A stretch of DNA of 17,646 nt from DATAVB01 sp040414495 (GTDB lineage Bacteria; Actinomycetota; Actinomycetes; Mycobacteriales; QHCD01): contig JBEDUI010000142.1 in NCBI GenBank assembly GCA_040414495.1, forward strand, positions 1-17,646, read 5' to 3'. A program made the translations under genes and the position numbers. The notes under the pieces are model-generated. The model saw only the letters and a list, made by a program, of their open reading frames with translations. It searched no databases and had not been told where the DNA came from. Positions 1 to 7,398 of the stretch are shown piece by piece (position 1 is the stretch's first letter; every line of letters begins with the position of its first letter).

Positions 1-156
1 CAATGTCTCCGGCTCGACACCGATCCGCAGCACCCACGACCCCGAGTCGGTCTCGATGGCCGCGTTGCGCCGACCCGCGCCGGCGAGGCGCTCGACCCGG
101 CGCACCCGACCGAGCCCGAACCGCGCCCGCAATTCCCGGCGCCGCTGCGGAAACAT
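1..156 (-). CDS. Partial APH-like phosphotransferase N-terminus (runs off left edge)
   Basis: An open reverse-strand frame of 52 codons starts at the ATG at 156 and continues past base 1. The visible protein has an Arg-rich start, then FGLGRVRRVERLAGAGRR, then an NAAIETDSGSWVLRI stretch. This order (short helix, glycine-containing strand-turn, strand ending in VLRI) resembles the nucleotide-binding N-lobe of aminoglycoside/choline-kinase-like phosphotransferases, in which the VLR strand precedes the catalytic lobe. An in-frame TGA lies two codons upstream of the ATG, which supports this start; only a weak GAGG lies about 12 nt upstream. The catalytic lobe is outside the window, so substrate and activity cannot be judged. 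It is divergent from the acyltransferase pseudogene, with a palindrome (202-217) between them. The family call rests on pattern only. Confidence 0.45.
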   Translation of the reverse strand, partial: MFPQRRRELRARFGLGRVRRVERLAGAGRRNAAIETDSGSWVLRIGVEPETL

Positions 157-201
157 CAGCTGTCATGACCTCACACCCCGAATAGGCAACAACGGCGTTC
201 G

Positions 202-217
202 TATCGGTAGACCGATA
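202..217. promoter_or_regulatory. Palindromic operator candidate, 7-2-7
   Basis: TATCGGT (202-208) and ACCGATA (211-217) are perfect inverted repeats around AG. The site lies in the divergent gap between the left-edge phosphotransferase and the broken acyltransferase gene. Size and symmetry are typical of a dimeric repressor site (TetR- or GntR-like). No cognate regulator is visible next to it. Confidence 0.5.
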
Positions 218-406
218 ACGAGTCAACGACAGCGGTGATTTCAGAGCTATACGGTGCTGAACCGTCAGGTACCTCTGAAGATCAAACCTTTGCACGTTCG
301 CAACGAGAATGCGGTGTCCGTAAAACCTTTCTGGACGGGCGGTTGCTGTTAATGTGGCTCAGGGAGCCTTCAAGCAGGCATTGAAGGGCATTTCCTCCCC
401 CTCTCG

Positions 407-431
407 GCAGTGCCCGATCGGCGGGCGCTGC
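407..431 (+). promoter_or_regulatory. Leader stem-loop before the acyltransferase pseudogene
   Basis: Ten-base arms (407-416 and 422-431) pair with a single T-G wobble around the 5-base loop ATCGG. The stem ends 20 nt before the chosen ATG at 452 and just before the AAGGG ribosome binding site. It could be an attenuator or terminator-like leader, or simply a stable UTR hairpin. No T-run follows. Confidence 0.45.
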
Positions 432-451
432 AATGACGGGAAGGGTTGAGG

Positions 452-1488
452 ATGAGATCCGCTGACAATGCCGTGGGAGATGCCGCGCGGTTGAGCGCGG
501 TCGCGGTACAACGAGAGCTGGGCCTGTCGGACGCGATGATGGCGTGGCTGGGTCGGGTGTCGTGGCCGGCTGATGCTCCCGAGCTGGTCCTGCCCGATGA
601 TCGCGCGGCGGCTGATGTGCTGGAACAGATGGCGGTCGGCGCCGCGGATCGGGCGTGCACGCTTGCTGCCCGTCCCGATCCGGAGCGGCATCCGGCGTTG
701 TGGTGGGTGCTGGAACGGGTCTATCACGATGTGCTGGCGACGATGGGCGAGCCGCCAACCGGCTGGTGGCTGGCGCTGCCGGAATCGACCGGGCCGCTGG
801 GCCGGCATCTGTATGTGTGGGCGTGTCTCGCGTTGGCGCCGCATGTGCGGGCGTACCACGCGAGGTGCGGTGTGCGCGAGGAGATCTCGCGGGTGAGTCT
901 GACCGGCCTGGCCGAACAGCTGAATTCGACCCGCCGGCTCACCGGCCGCCCCGGGATTGACACCAGTTGGACGCTGCCACGCACCTTCCGTGGCACCGGC
1001 TACCGGCTGGGACGGCTCCTTTGAACGCGGACGGACCCAACCGGATCCCACGACGCATTCGATAGTTCGATCAGGCCGCAGCCACCTGAACACTCACGTA
1101 CCAGCGGACGGAGGACCGCTAGATCCGGATTCGGTCGAGGACGGATTGACGCAGGCACGGGAATTCTTTCCCCGGTATTTCCCCGAACGCGTCCAGGCGT
1201 TCGGCTGCCATTCCTGGCTCATGGACGAGCAATTGGCGAATTATTTGCCGGTGACCTCGAACATCCTCGCGTTCCAACGTCGATTCAGCCAGTTCAACGA
1301 CGCCAAGCTATCGGATTGTACGCCGATCGGGCACATCTTTCAATCGCCGCCCTACCGGCCCGGGCCGGGATGTTCCGGCCTCACTCCTGGATCAACTCCC
1401 GCAACGCACCAGCCTTGAACGGGCGATCGTGATCCGTCTGCGCAACGGCGGGCATTGGTACAGCCGCACCGGCTGGCTCCAGTTCTAA
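452..1488 (+). pseudogene. Acyltransferase (NAT_N/GNAT_C type) broken by two frameshifts
   Basis: Three consecutive pieces in three frames rebuild one actinobacterial 'acyltransferase domain-containing protein'. Piece 1 (452-1024) carries the N-terminal domain through the YHARCGVREEISRVSL helix to FRGTGYRLGRL. Piece 2 (about 1020-1338, another frame) gives SFERGR, the VPADGGPLDPDSVEDGL stretch, REFFPRYFPER and CHSWLMDEQLANYLP, hallmarks of the GNAT-like C-terminal domain. Piece 3 (about 1340-1488, third frame) gives RRPTGPGRDVPASLLDQLP to GGHWYSRTGWLQF and a TAA. At the first break CTCCTTTGAA would read CTC CAG TTT GAA (LQFE, usual for the family) if two bases were restored. The second break sits near 1338-1342. 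AAGGG at 441-445 favours ATG 452 over TTG 446. The intact protein would be about 345 residues. Sequencing error is the alternative to real decay. Confidence 0.85.
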
Positions 1489-1660
1489 GGTTCTCGGGCG
1501 CACGTCTTCAGCCCACGTTTGTACGGCTTCAACTGTCGTACGGACTCGAGTTCCGTACCGCGGCCGAATTCCCGGTGATCGCGTAAGCCTGCGGACAGTG
1601 TTGTGTGAACCCGATCACGGCCCGTGCCCGCTGTCGGGCGCCGGCTCTAGCGTGTCCCGA
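1489..1660. other. Intergenic spacer before the MFS gene
   Basis: This 172-bp gap separates the broken acyltransferase gene from the transporter. It holds one clear inverted repeat (1538-1558) and an extra GTACGG half-site at 1521-1526. I see no gene in it. Confidence 0.6.
1538..1558. promoter_or_regulatory. Inverted repeat, operator candidate for the MFS exporter
   Basis: GTACGGA (1538-1544) and TCCGTAC (1552-1558) are perfect inverted repeats separated by 7 bases that contain CTCGAG. A further GTACGG lies at 1521-1526. The site is 103 bp upstream of the transporter start. DHA2 exporters are often under TetR or MarR repressors, so an operator role is a reasonable inference. Confidence 0.5.
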
Positions 1661-3055
1661 ATGCGGTCGGAGGACCTCCAGCAGCATGCGGCGGTACGGA
1701 GCGTGCCGGTCGCGGTGGCGGCGTTGTGCCTGGTGCAGTTCGTCGATGTGCTGGGCGTGACGGTCGTGGTCACCGCGTTGCCCGAGATGCTGCGCGGAGT
1801 CGGCGCGTCGGCGTCGTCCGGGAGCCTGGTCGCGACCGGGTACGCGATGTTTTTCGGCGGGCTGCTGATGTTCGGTGCCCGGGCCGGCGATCGGTACGGC
1901 CATCGCCGCACGATCTTGGTGAGCCTGACCGTGTTCGCTGCCGGCGCTGTGCTGGCGGCGCTCGCGACGTCTTTGGTCCTGTTGACCGCGGCCCGCTGTG
2001 TGCAGGGCGCCGCCGCCGCGACCGCCGTGCCATCGGCCTTGCGGTTGTTGACCTCAATCGCCTCGACGCCGGCCGTTCGCGCCCGGGCGGTATCGGCGTG
2101 GAGCGCCGCTGGTGCGGCGGCCGGCGCCAGCGGCTTCGTGGTCGGCGGCGTCGTCGGTGACCTGGCCAGCTGGCGGTGGATCTTCTGGGCCATGGTCGCG
2201 GTGGCGGCGGTATTGGCCATTGCCGTGGCCGGTTGGGTGCCGGCCGAACGGTCCGCCGACCGGAGCCGGTCGCTGAACCTGTCCAGCTCGGCGTTGCTGA
2301 CCGGCGCGGTCATGGCGGTCGTCGTGGGTACGACATTGGTCGCCGACCGGGACCAACGGTGGATCGGTGCGGCGTTGCTGGGCGCGGCAGCGGTTCTCGT
2401 CCTGATTTTGTGCTGGTACGACCCGCGCTCGTCGGCGCCATTGCTGCCCGGACCGCTGCTGCGGCAGCCGCGATTGCGGCGCGGCACGGTCGGAAGCTGG
2501 CTGAACACCGCCACCACCAGTTCGGTGGCGACGCTGCTCACGCTCTATGTGCAGGACACGCTCGGACGCAGTTCGCTGGCCGCCGCCGCGACGCTGTTGC
2601 CGTTCAGCTTGGCGGTGATCGTCGGCTCGGTCGTGGCCTCCCGCACCATTGGCGGCTGGGCCCGCGAGCGCACTGCCGCTATCGGCCTGCTGGCCATCGC
2701 CGCACCGATATTCGTGCTCATCGCCGTTCCCGGAGACCTGCTGGTGATCGGGATCTGCACCGCGACGTGCGGGTTCGGTCTCGGGTTGTCCTCGGTTGCG
2801 GTCACCTCGCTGGGCACGGAGGTCGCGGATACGGATCGGGCCACCGCCTCGGGCTTGATCAACACCAGCGCTCAGCTGGGTACCGCGATCGGAACGGCGG
2901 CGCTGCTGCTGGTCGCGACCGCGACCACCGGCACGCCCGGGCCGGCTACCGCGGCACCGCGGATCGCCTGGGGCATAGCCGGATTGGTTGCTGTAGTCGG
3001 CGGGGTCGGATTCCTCATACTGCGGGCGAGCGTCCCTGCGACCAGACTCAAATAG
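1661..3055 (+). CDS. MFS transporter, DHA2-type 14-TM drug exporter
   Basis: Integral membrane protein of 464 residues, probably a proton-driven exporter of drugs or lipophilic compounds. About 14 hydrophobic segments can be traced, from VPVAVAALCLVQFVDVLGV near residue 15 to WGIAGLVAVVGGVGFLIL at the end; 14 segments is typical of the DHA2 subfamily. The loop between segments 2 and 3 has the MFS signature G-A-R-A-G-D-R-Y-G-H-R-R (residues 72-83). Segment 4 has AARCVQG, and segment 5 with its loop has GGVVGDLASWRWIFW, matching DHA2 motifs. ATG 1661 is preferred because it leaves a short cytoplasmic tail; GTG 1652 and TTG 1598 are in-frame alternatives, and no good Shine-Dalgarno is seen for any of them. 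Its stop overlaps the glpD stop by 8 bp, tail to tail. The substrate is unknown. Confidence 0.88.
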   Translation: MRSEDLQQHAAVRSVPVAVAALCLVQFVDVLGVTVVVTALPEMLRGVGASASSGSLVATGYAMFFGGLLMFGARAGDRYGHRRTILVSLTVFAAGAVLAALATSLVLLTAARCVQGAAAATAVPSALRLLTSIASTPAVRARAVSAWSAAGAAAGASGFVVGGVVGDLASWRWIFWAMVAVAAVLAIAVAGWVPAERSADRSRSLNLSSSALLTGAVMAVVVGTTLVADRDQRWIGAALLGAAAVLVLILCWYDPRSSAPLLPGPLLRQPRLRRGTVGSWLNTATTSSVATLLTLYVQDTLGRSSLAAAATLLPFSLAVIVGSVVASRTIGGWARERTAAIGLLAIAAPIFVLIAVPGDLLVIGICTATCGFGLGLSSVAVTSLGTEVADTDRATASGLINTSAQLGTAIGTAALLLVATATTGTPGPATAAPRIAWGIAGLVAVVGGVGFLILRASVPATRLK

Positions 3056-4694
3056 CGGCCCGTTCGGCCCGGATCCATTCGCGGTAGTCCTTGACCGCGG
3101 CCGACCGTTCCTCGGCATCCCAGCCCAGGTGCGAGGCGATGATCTCGGCGACCGCGGGTGCGGCCTCGGCACCGCCGTCAGGCGTCTCGACCGACACATG
3201 GGTGCGCCGGGCGAGCACGTCCTGCAAACTCAGCGCGCCTTCGTGGGTCACGGCGTACCGGCATTCAGCGGCCAGATAGCTGGGCGCGCCGGCGACCGGT
3301 TCGGCCAAGCGACGGTCCTCGCGCGCGGGGGAGAGCACCTCATCGGTGAGCGCGCCGTACCGGTGCACGAGTCGGTCGACCGCCGCGGTTTCCAGGCCGA
3401 ATTCGGCGGCGATCCGGGCTTCGCGATTGCGGGTCGCGACCCAGCCGTCCGTGCCGATCACTGGGAGCTCCTCCGACGCCGAGGGAGGGATCGGCCGGCG
3501 CAGGACGGCGGCGGTGGCATCGATCGCGTCGGCCGCCATCGCACGATAGGTGGTGTATTTACCACCAACGATGGTAATTAGGCCGCCGGGGCCGGGCAGT
3601 ACGGAGTGATCTCGTGACAATGCCGAGGTCGCGTGCGGGTCGTCCGCGACCGGCGCCAGCAACGGCCGTAAGCCGGCGAACGTGCCGAGGATGTCGTCGC
3701 GGGTGATCTTCATACGCAGATATTTGTTGATATTGCGCAGCAGGTAATCGATCTCGGCCGGCTCGGTCCGCGGCGCCGCCAGGTCGCCGTTGTACGGCGT
3801 ATCGGTGGTGCCGAGCAACCAGTAGTCACCCCATTTACGGATGATGATCACCGAATCCTCGGCCCGCGCCAATATCCCGGTCCGCGAATCCAGCGCGGAT
3901 TTGCGGACCACAACGTGCACGCCCTTGGCCGGTTGCACCCGGAACGTCTGCCGGCCAGCCATCTTCTGCAGTTCGGCCGCCCAAACCCCGGTCGCGTTGA
4001 CCACGACCCTGGCGGAGATGTCGTGCCGCGCGCCGGTCAGCGTGTCCTCGATCGTCACGCCGGAGACCCGGTCGCCGTCCTTGAGTACGGCGACCACCCG
4101 GGCCCGGGTGATGACCCGCGCACCGAGACCGGCCGCGGTGCGGGCCAACATCATCGAGTGCCGGGCATCGTCGATACGTACGTCGTAATACCGGATTCCG
4201 CCCACGATCTTGTCCGGGTCCAGCGCCGGTGCCTGCGCCAGCACGCCCTTCTTGGTGAAATGCCGGTGGTGCGGAACGCCCTTGCCGATCAGCGTCATCG
4301 CGTCGTAAAGCGCGACCCCGGCGCCGATGTACGGCCGTTCCCAGTGATGGGTCAGCGGATAGGTGAACGGCTCGGGCGTCGCCAGAAAAGGCGCCAGCTT
4401 GGTAAGCGTGAGGTTGCGTTCATGCAAGGCGGCGTTGACCAGGCTGAAATTGAGCTGCTCCAGATATCGCAACCCGCCGTGCAACACCTTGCCTGACCGG
4501 GACGAGGTGCCGGCGGCCAGGTCACCGGCCTCGATGAGGACCACGGACAGCCCGCGCCCGACCGCGTCGAGCGCGGCGCCGGCGCCGGTCGCCCCGGCCC
4601 CGATAACAACCACATCGTGGGTGCCGGCGCTCGCCGCGGCCAGGGAACGAGTGCGCTGTTCGAGATTGAGTACGGATTCGTCCAAGCCGGGCAT
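3048..4694 (-). CDS. glpD: Glycerol-3-phosphate dehydrogenase, FAD-dependent
   Basis: Membrane-associated flavoprotein of 548 residues oxidising sn-glycerol 3-phosphate to dihydroxyacetone phosphate and passing electrons to the quinone pool. The Rossmann FAD motif is VVVIGAGATGAGAALDA (about residues 28-44, G32-x-G34-x-x-G37), followed by the family signature AGTSSRSGKVLHGGLRYLEQ (61-80). A second cofactor or substrate region reads GLRPLLAP and GLITIVGGKYTTYR. A C-terminal helical domain contains CRYAVTHEGALSLQDVLARRTH. ATG 4694 has GAGGGGAG 9 nt upstream; the frame stays open to a GTG at 4724. Length is close to actinobacterial GlpD proteins. A DeoR-family gene lies upstream on the same strand, and four TTCGA/TCGAA half-sites lie just before the start, suggesting local repression. 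Related polyol-phosphate dehydrogenases such as EryB share this fold, so glycerol 3-phosphate is likely but not proven. Confidence 0.9.
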   Translation of the reverse strand: MPGLDESVLNLEQRTRSLAAASAGTHDVVVIGAGATGAGAALDAVGRGLSVVLIEAGDLAAGTSSRSGKVLHGGLRYLEQLNFSLVNAALHERNLTLTKLAPFLATPEPFTYPLTHHWERPYIGAGVALYDAMTLIGKGVPHHRHFTKKGVLAQAPALDPDKIVGGIRYYDVRIDDARHSMMLARTAAGLGARVITRARVVAVLKDGDRVSGVTIEDTLTGARHDISARVVVNATGVWAAELQKMAGRQTFRVQPAKGVHVVVRKSALDSRTGILARAEDSVIIIRKWGDYWLLGTTDTPYNGDLAAPRTEPAEIDYLLRNINKYLRMKITRDDILGTFAGLRPLLAPVADDPHATSALSRDHSVLPGPGGLITIVGGKYTTYRAMAADAIDATAAVLRRPIPPSASEELPVIGTDGWVATRNREARIAAEFGLETAAVDRLVHRYGALTDEVLSPAREDRRLAEPVAGAPSYLAAECRYAVTHEGALSLQDVLARRTHVSVETPDGGAEAAPAVAEIIASHLGWDAEERSAAVKDYREWIRAERAAI

Positions 4695-4750
4695 GCGGGT
4701 CGGCTCCCCTCGCAGGTGTGACAACCACCGTCATCATCGCACGCACGGTG

Positions 4751-4814
4751 TTCGATATCCCATCTCGAATGTCACACGCCGACGAGTCCAGCTCGAACAT
4801 CACAGCCTTCGAGC
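4751..4814. promoter_or_regulatory. Clustered TTCGA/TCGAA inverted repeats upstream of glpD
   Basis: Two inverted pairs lie in the glpD upstream region: TTCGA (4751-4755) with TCGAA (4765-4769), spacer 9; and GCTCGAA (4791-4797) with TTCGAGC (4808-4814), spacer 10, perfect 7-bp arms. GlpR and other DeoR-family operators contain TTCG-type half-sites, and a DeoR-family gene lies next door. The link is inference. Confidence 0.45.
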
Positions 4815-4844
4815 ACAGGACGCACCGCCCCGAGCGTCGATCAA

Positions 4845-4922
4845 TTTGTTGATCATGAAGTTCCCGACATGTTCGTCGGCGTGTCGTCGGCGTGTCGCGC
4901 AGGGAATTTCATGATCAACAAA
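4845..4922. repeat. Long imperfect palindrome with 21-bp arms
   Basis: The left arm (4845-4865) and right arm (4902-4922) pair over 21 bp with one mismatch; each contains TTGATCATGAA or its complement. The 36-base loop holds an exact 11-bp tandem duplication, TCGGCGTGTCG at 4876-4886 and 4887-4897, and CGACA/TGTCG segments that could extend the stem. It lies between the DeoR stop and the glpD start. It is too elaborate for a simple operator; a REP/MITE-like element or a structured RNA is possible. Confidence 0.75.
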
Positions 4923-5031
4923 ACCGTGGGGCACCACCAGCGCGGAATCCGACCTGGCATCGAGCGGCGTTGCGGCCCTTCGACCCGGCCACAACGTGCT
5001 TGGCGCGGCACTCGCGAATGTGCGGACCTGT

Positions 5032-5049
5032 GCTGTGAAATATCACAGC
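5032..5049. promoter_or_regulatory. Inverted repeat GCTGTGA-N4-TCACAGC
   Basis: Perfect 7-bp arms (5032-5038 and 5043-5049) flank AATA, directly after the DeoR stop at 5053 in transcription direction. The core TGTGA/TCACA matches CRP half-sites, but the spacer is 4 rather than the usual 6. It could be an operator for the downstream glpD transcript, or a small 3' hairpin of the DeoR mRNA. Confidence 0.45.
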
Positions 5050-5052
5050 GTC

Positions 5053-5853
5053 CTACGCCAGGGGAGCGATGTCGATATCGATCACGTGCTGGTGCAGTTC
5101 GGTCAGGTCGGCCGGATCGATCTCCGCGTCGGTCACCAGCAGGTCGAAATCGTCGAGCCGGCCCAGCAGATGGGCGGCGGACCGGCCGAACTTGGCGTGA
5201 TCGACCATCAGCACGGTCCGGGCGGCATGCTCGATCATCGCCCGGCGCGCCATCAGCGTCGCCTCGGCCCGGTGATAACAAGCGCCGTTCATCACCGCGG
5301 TGGTCGACATGAACAACACGTCGGCGTGCAACTGCTCGATCGCTTCGATGGTCTGCATCCCGTAACAGCTGTCCTGCAGCCGCTGGTAATGCCCACCCAG
5401 CACGATCAGGTCAACGCCGGCGATGTCCTTGATGTGAGATACCACAGTCAGGAAGTTCGTCACGACGGTCAACGGCGCGTGCTCGGCGAGATACGGCACC
5501 AGCGCCATCGCGGTCGTGCTGTCGTCGAGGAAGATCGTCTGTCCGCGCCGCAACTGTCCGGCCGCGGTACGGGCGATGGCCGCTTTATGCGGACGCATAG
5601 CCGAGGCCCGGTCCCGGACGCTGGCTCGCAGCAGGGCCGAGGGCGTCGCGGTCGCACCGCCGCGCAGCTTGGTCAGCCAGCCTTCGCCCGCCAGCGCGTC
5701 GAGGTCGCGGTGCACGGTCATCACGCTGACCGCATAGGAACGGGCCAGATCTTCGATGCGGGCGAACCCGTCCGCGAGCACCTGCCGGCGAATCCGCTCG
5801 CGCCGCTCCAACGGCCCTTCGCGGTTGTCCGGCACGGGCGTGAGCTCAGGCAT
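5053..5853 (-). CDS. DeoR/GlpR-family transcriptional repressor
   Basis: Cytoplasmic DNA-binding regulator of 266 residues, usual length for the family. The N-terminal winged helix-turn-helix spans about residues 15-68: RRERIRRQVLADGFARIEDLARSY, the recognition helix SVMTVHRDLDAL, then GWLTKLRGGA, the DeoR signature. The rest is the DeoRC sugar-phosphate sensor domain with FLDDSTTAMALVPYL, TVVTNFLTVVSHI, DLIVLGGHYQ, LFMSTTAVMNGACYH and LMVDHAKFGRSA in the expected order. These domains bind phosphorylated sugars or polyols. It lies upstream of glpD on the same strand, which suggests a phosphorylated polyol effector. The start at 5853 has no clear Shine-Dalgarno; a perfect palindrome (5867-5884) 13 bp upstream may be the autoregulatory operator. 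The exact target set is inference. Confidence 0.88.
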   Translation of the reverse strand: MPELTPVPDNREGPLERRERIRRQVLADGFARIEDLARSYAVSVMTVHRDLDALAGEGWLTKLRGGATATPSALLRASVRDRASAMRPHKAAIARTAAGQLRRGQTIFLDDSTTAMALVPYLAEHAPLTVVTNFLTVVSHIKDIAGVDLIVLGGHYQRLQDSCYGMQTIEAIEQLHADVLFMSTTAVMNGACYHRAEATLMARRAMIEHAARTVLMVDHAKFGRSAAHLLGRLDDFDLLVTDAEIDPADLTELHQHVIDIDIAPLA

Positions 5854-5866
5854 GCGATCAGGCTAC

Positions 5867-5884
5867 GTGACCGCGTTCGGTCAC
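5867..5884. promoter_or_regulatory. Perfect palindrome in the deoR/hydrolase divergent promoter
   Basis: GTGACCG (5867-5873) and CGGTCAC (5878-5884) are perfect 7-bp arms around CGTT. The site overlaps the likely promoter of the DeoR-family gene and lies 120 bp before the divergent hydrolase. A weaker TGGT-N6-ACCA element sits at 5923-5936 in the same gap. Autoregulation is the simplest role. Confidence 0.5.
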
Positions 5885-6003
5885 CGGATCTCCTTCCACA
5901 GGCCGATCGAACGCAGGCCGATTGGTGTAATTACCAGTCCGGATGCGGCTGCCGCGGCGGCCGAGCGATCCTCGGTCAGACCCCCGCCAGGTAGGGTCAG
6001 CGG

Positions 6004-7398
6004 GTGATCACACCCTCGAAGAACGCGATCGCGGCCGCGGCGCCGTATATCGATTCGTGGCTGCAATTCCGGCAACAGCACCTGCGGGTTCCCGGCGTCC
6101 AGGCCGCCGTCCTGGTCGGGGATGAGTTCGTGCTGCGGTCTGCGCACGGGTACGCCGACGTCGAGTCGGGGACCGTGCTCACCCCGGGGCACCTGTTTCG
6201 GATCGCCTCGCATTCCAAGACGTTCACCGCGACCGCCGTGCTGCAACTGGTCGAGGCGGGCGCGCTGCGGTTGGACGACCCGCTACGGGCGCACCTGCCG
6301 TGGACCGCCGACGCCTCGCCGAAGCTGGCCGCGATAACCGTTCGCGAGTTGCTCGGCCATGCCGCCGGCGTATTCCGGGATGGCGAGGAGAGCGATTTCT
6401 GGCAGCTGGTACGGCCATTTCCGGATGAGGCCGAGCTACGCGGTCTGGTCACCGATGCCGCCGCGGTGCTGGCGCCGAACGAGCGGTTCAAGTATTCGAA
6501 TATCGGCTATTCGTTGCTCGGCCTGGTGATCGCGGCGGCGTCCGGCCTGCCGTACAACGATTACGTCCGCGCGAATATCGTGGACCGGCTCGGTCTGGCC
6601 GACACCGCCCCGGAATTGGATACGGCCCGGCTTTCCGATTACGCGACCGGCTACACCGGGACGTCGTACCGCGAGGACCGGATCCCGATAGACCACGTCG
6701 ACACCCGGGCGATGTCCGCGGCAACGGGATTCAGCAGCACCGCGGCCGATGTGTGCCGCTATGCTGCCGGGCATTTCTTCGGCGACACCCGGTTGCTCAG
6801 CGACGCGTCGAAACGGCTGATGCAGCACGAGGAATGGACCGTCGAGGGCGGCGACGGGGCCTACGGTCTGGGCTTGGGGGTCGAGCACATCGGCGAGCGT
6901 CGGTTGGTCGGTCATGGCGGCGGCTATCCCGGTCATTCGACTCGTACGATGTTCGACCCGAAGGAGAAAATCGCCGTCTCGGTGCTGACCAACGCGATCG
7001 ACGGTCCGGCCCAGGAATTGGCCAGCGGCGTGGTGAAGCTGATCGACCTGATCGACGAGGGCGAGCCGGTGCCGGCCGGGGTGGCTCGCTATTGCGGCCG
7101 ATTCGCCAATTTGTGGTCGGTCCTTGATGTGGTGTGCCTGGGCGGCGCGCTGTTCGGAATTCGCCCCGGCCAGGCCGATCCGGCGCAGGCGCTGCTGAAG
7201 TTGAGAATTGAGGACGAGGATCGGCTGCGGATCACCGATGCGCCTGGATATGGGGCACCCGGGGAGACGCTCGCGTATGAATTCGATGGCGACGCGATTC
7301 GGTCGGTCCGCGGCGCCGGCGGCATGAGGTTCTATCCGCTGGAGGATTTCCGGAAGGCGATGGCCGACCGGACGCGGGTCAGCCTCGGTGACCACTGA
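6004..7398 (+). CDS. Serine hydrolase, class C beta-lactamase/penicillin-binding fold
   Basis: Protein of 464 residues in the beta-lactamase (PF00144-type) serine hydrolase family, which includes esterases, DD-peptidases and D-aminopeptidases. Catalytic motifs are visible: S69-H-S-K72 (SxxK) in FRIASHSKTFTA; Y164-S-N166 (YxN) in FKYSNIGYSLLGLVI; and H304-G-G in LVGHGGGYPGHS as the third motif. No signal peptide or membrane segment is seen, so a cytoplasmic enzyme is likely rather than a secreted resistance factor. A C-terminal extension of about 110 residues follows the catalytic domain. The GTG at 6004 is preceded by AGGTAGGG at 5989-5996 with 7-nt spacing. The gene overlaps the following kinase frame by 11 bp, so the two are probably translated as an operon. 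The natural substrate cannot be read from the sequence. Confidence 0.85.
   Translation: MITPSKNAIAAAAPYIDSWLQFRQQHLRVPGVQAAVLVGDEFVLRSAHGYADVESGTVLTPGHLFRIASHSKTFTATAVLQLVEAGALRLDDPLRAHLPWTADASPKLAAITVRELLGHAAGVFRDGEESDFWQLVRPFPDEAELRGLVTDAAAVLAPNERFKYSNIGYSLLGLVIAAASGLPYNDYVRANIVDRLGLADTAPELDTARLSDYATGYTGTSYREDRIPIDHVDTRAMSAATGFSSTAADVCRYAAGHFFGDTRLLSDASKRLMQHEEWTVEGGDGAYGLGLGVEHIGERRLVGHGGGYPGHSTRTMFDPKEKIAVSVLTNAIDGPAQELASGVVKLIDLIDEGEPVPAGVARYCGRFANLWSVLDVVCLGGALFGIRPGQADPAQALLKLRIEDEDRLRITDAPGYGAPGETLAYEFDGDAIRSVRGAGGMRFYPLEDFRKAMADRTRVSLGDH

Noticed and set aside
957..1418. Separate 153-aa plus-strand gene
   Set aside because: Its useful part is the middle of the frameshifted acyltransferase; the first residues and the tail after about 1340 are out-of-frame translation.
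2054..3199. 381-aa reverse-strand frame across the MFS gene
   Set aside because: Arg/Gly/Gln-rich shadow of a clear transporter gene, no family motif.
4996..5994. 332-aa plus-strand frame across the DeoR gene
   Set aside because: Antisense shadow; the reverse strand has a complete DeoR protein with all expected motifs.
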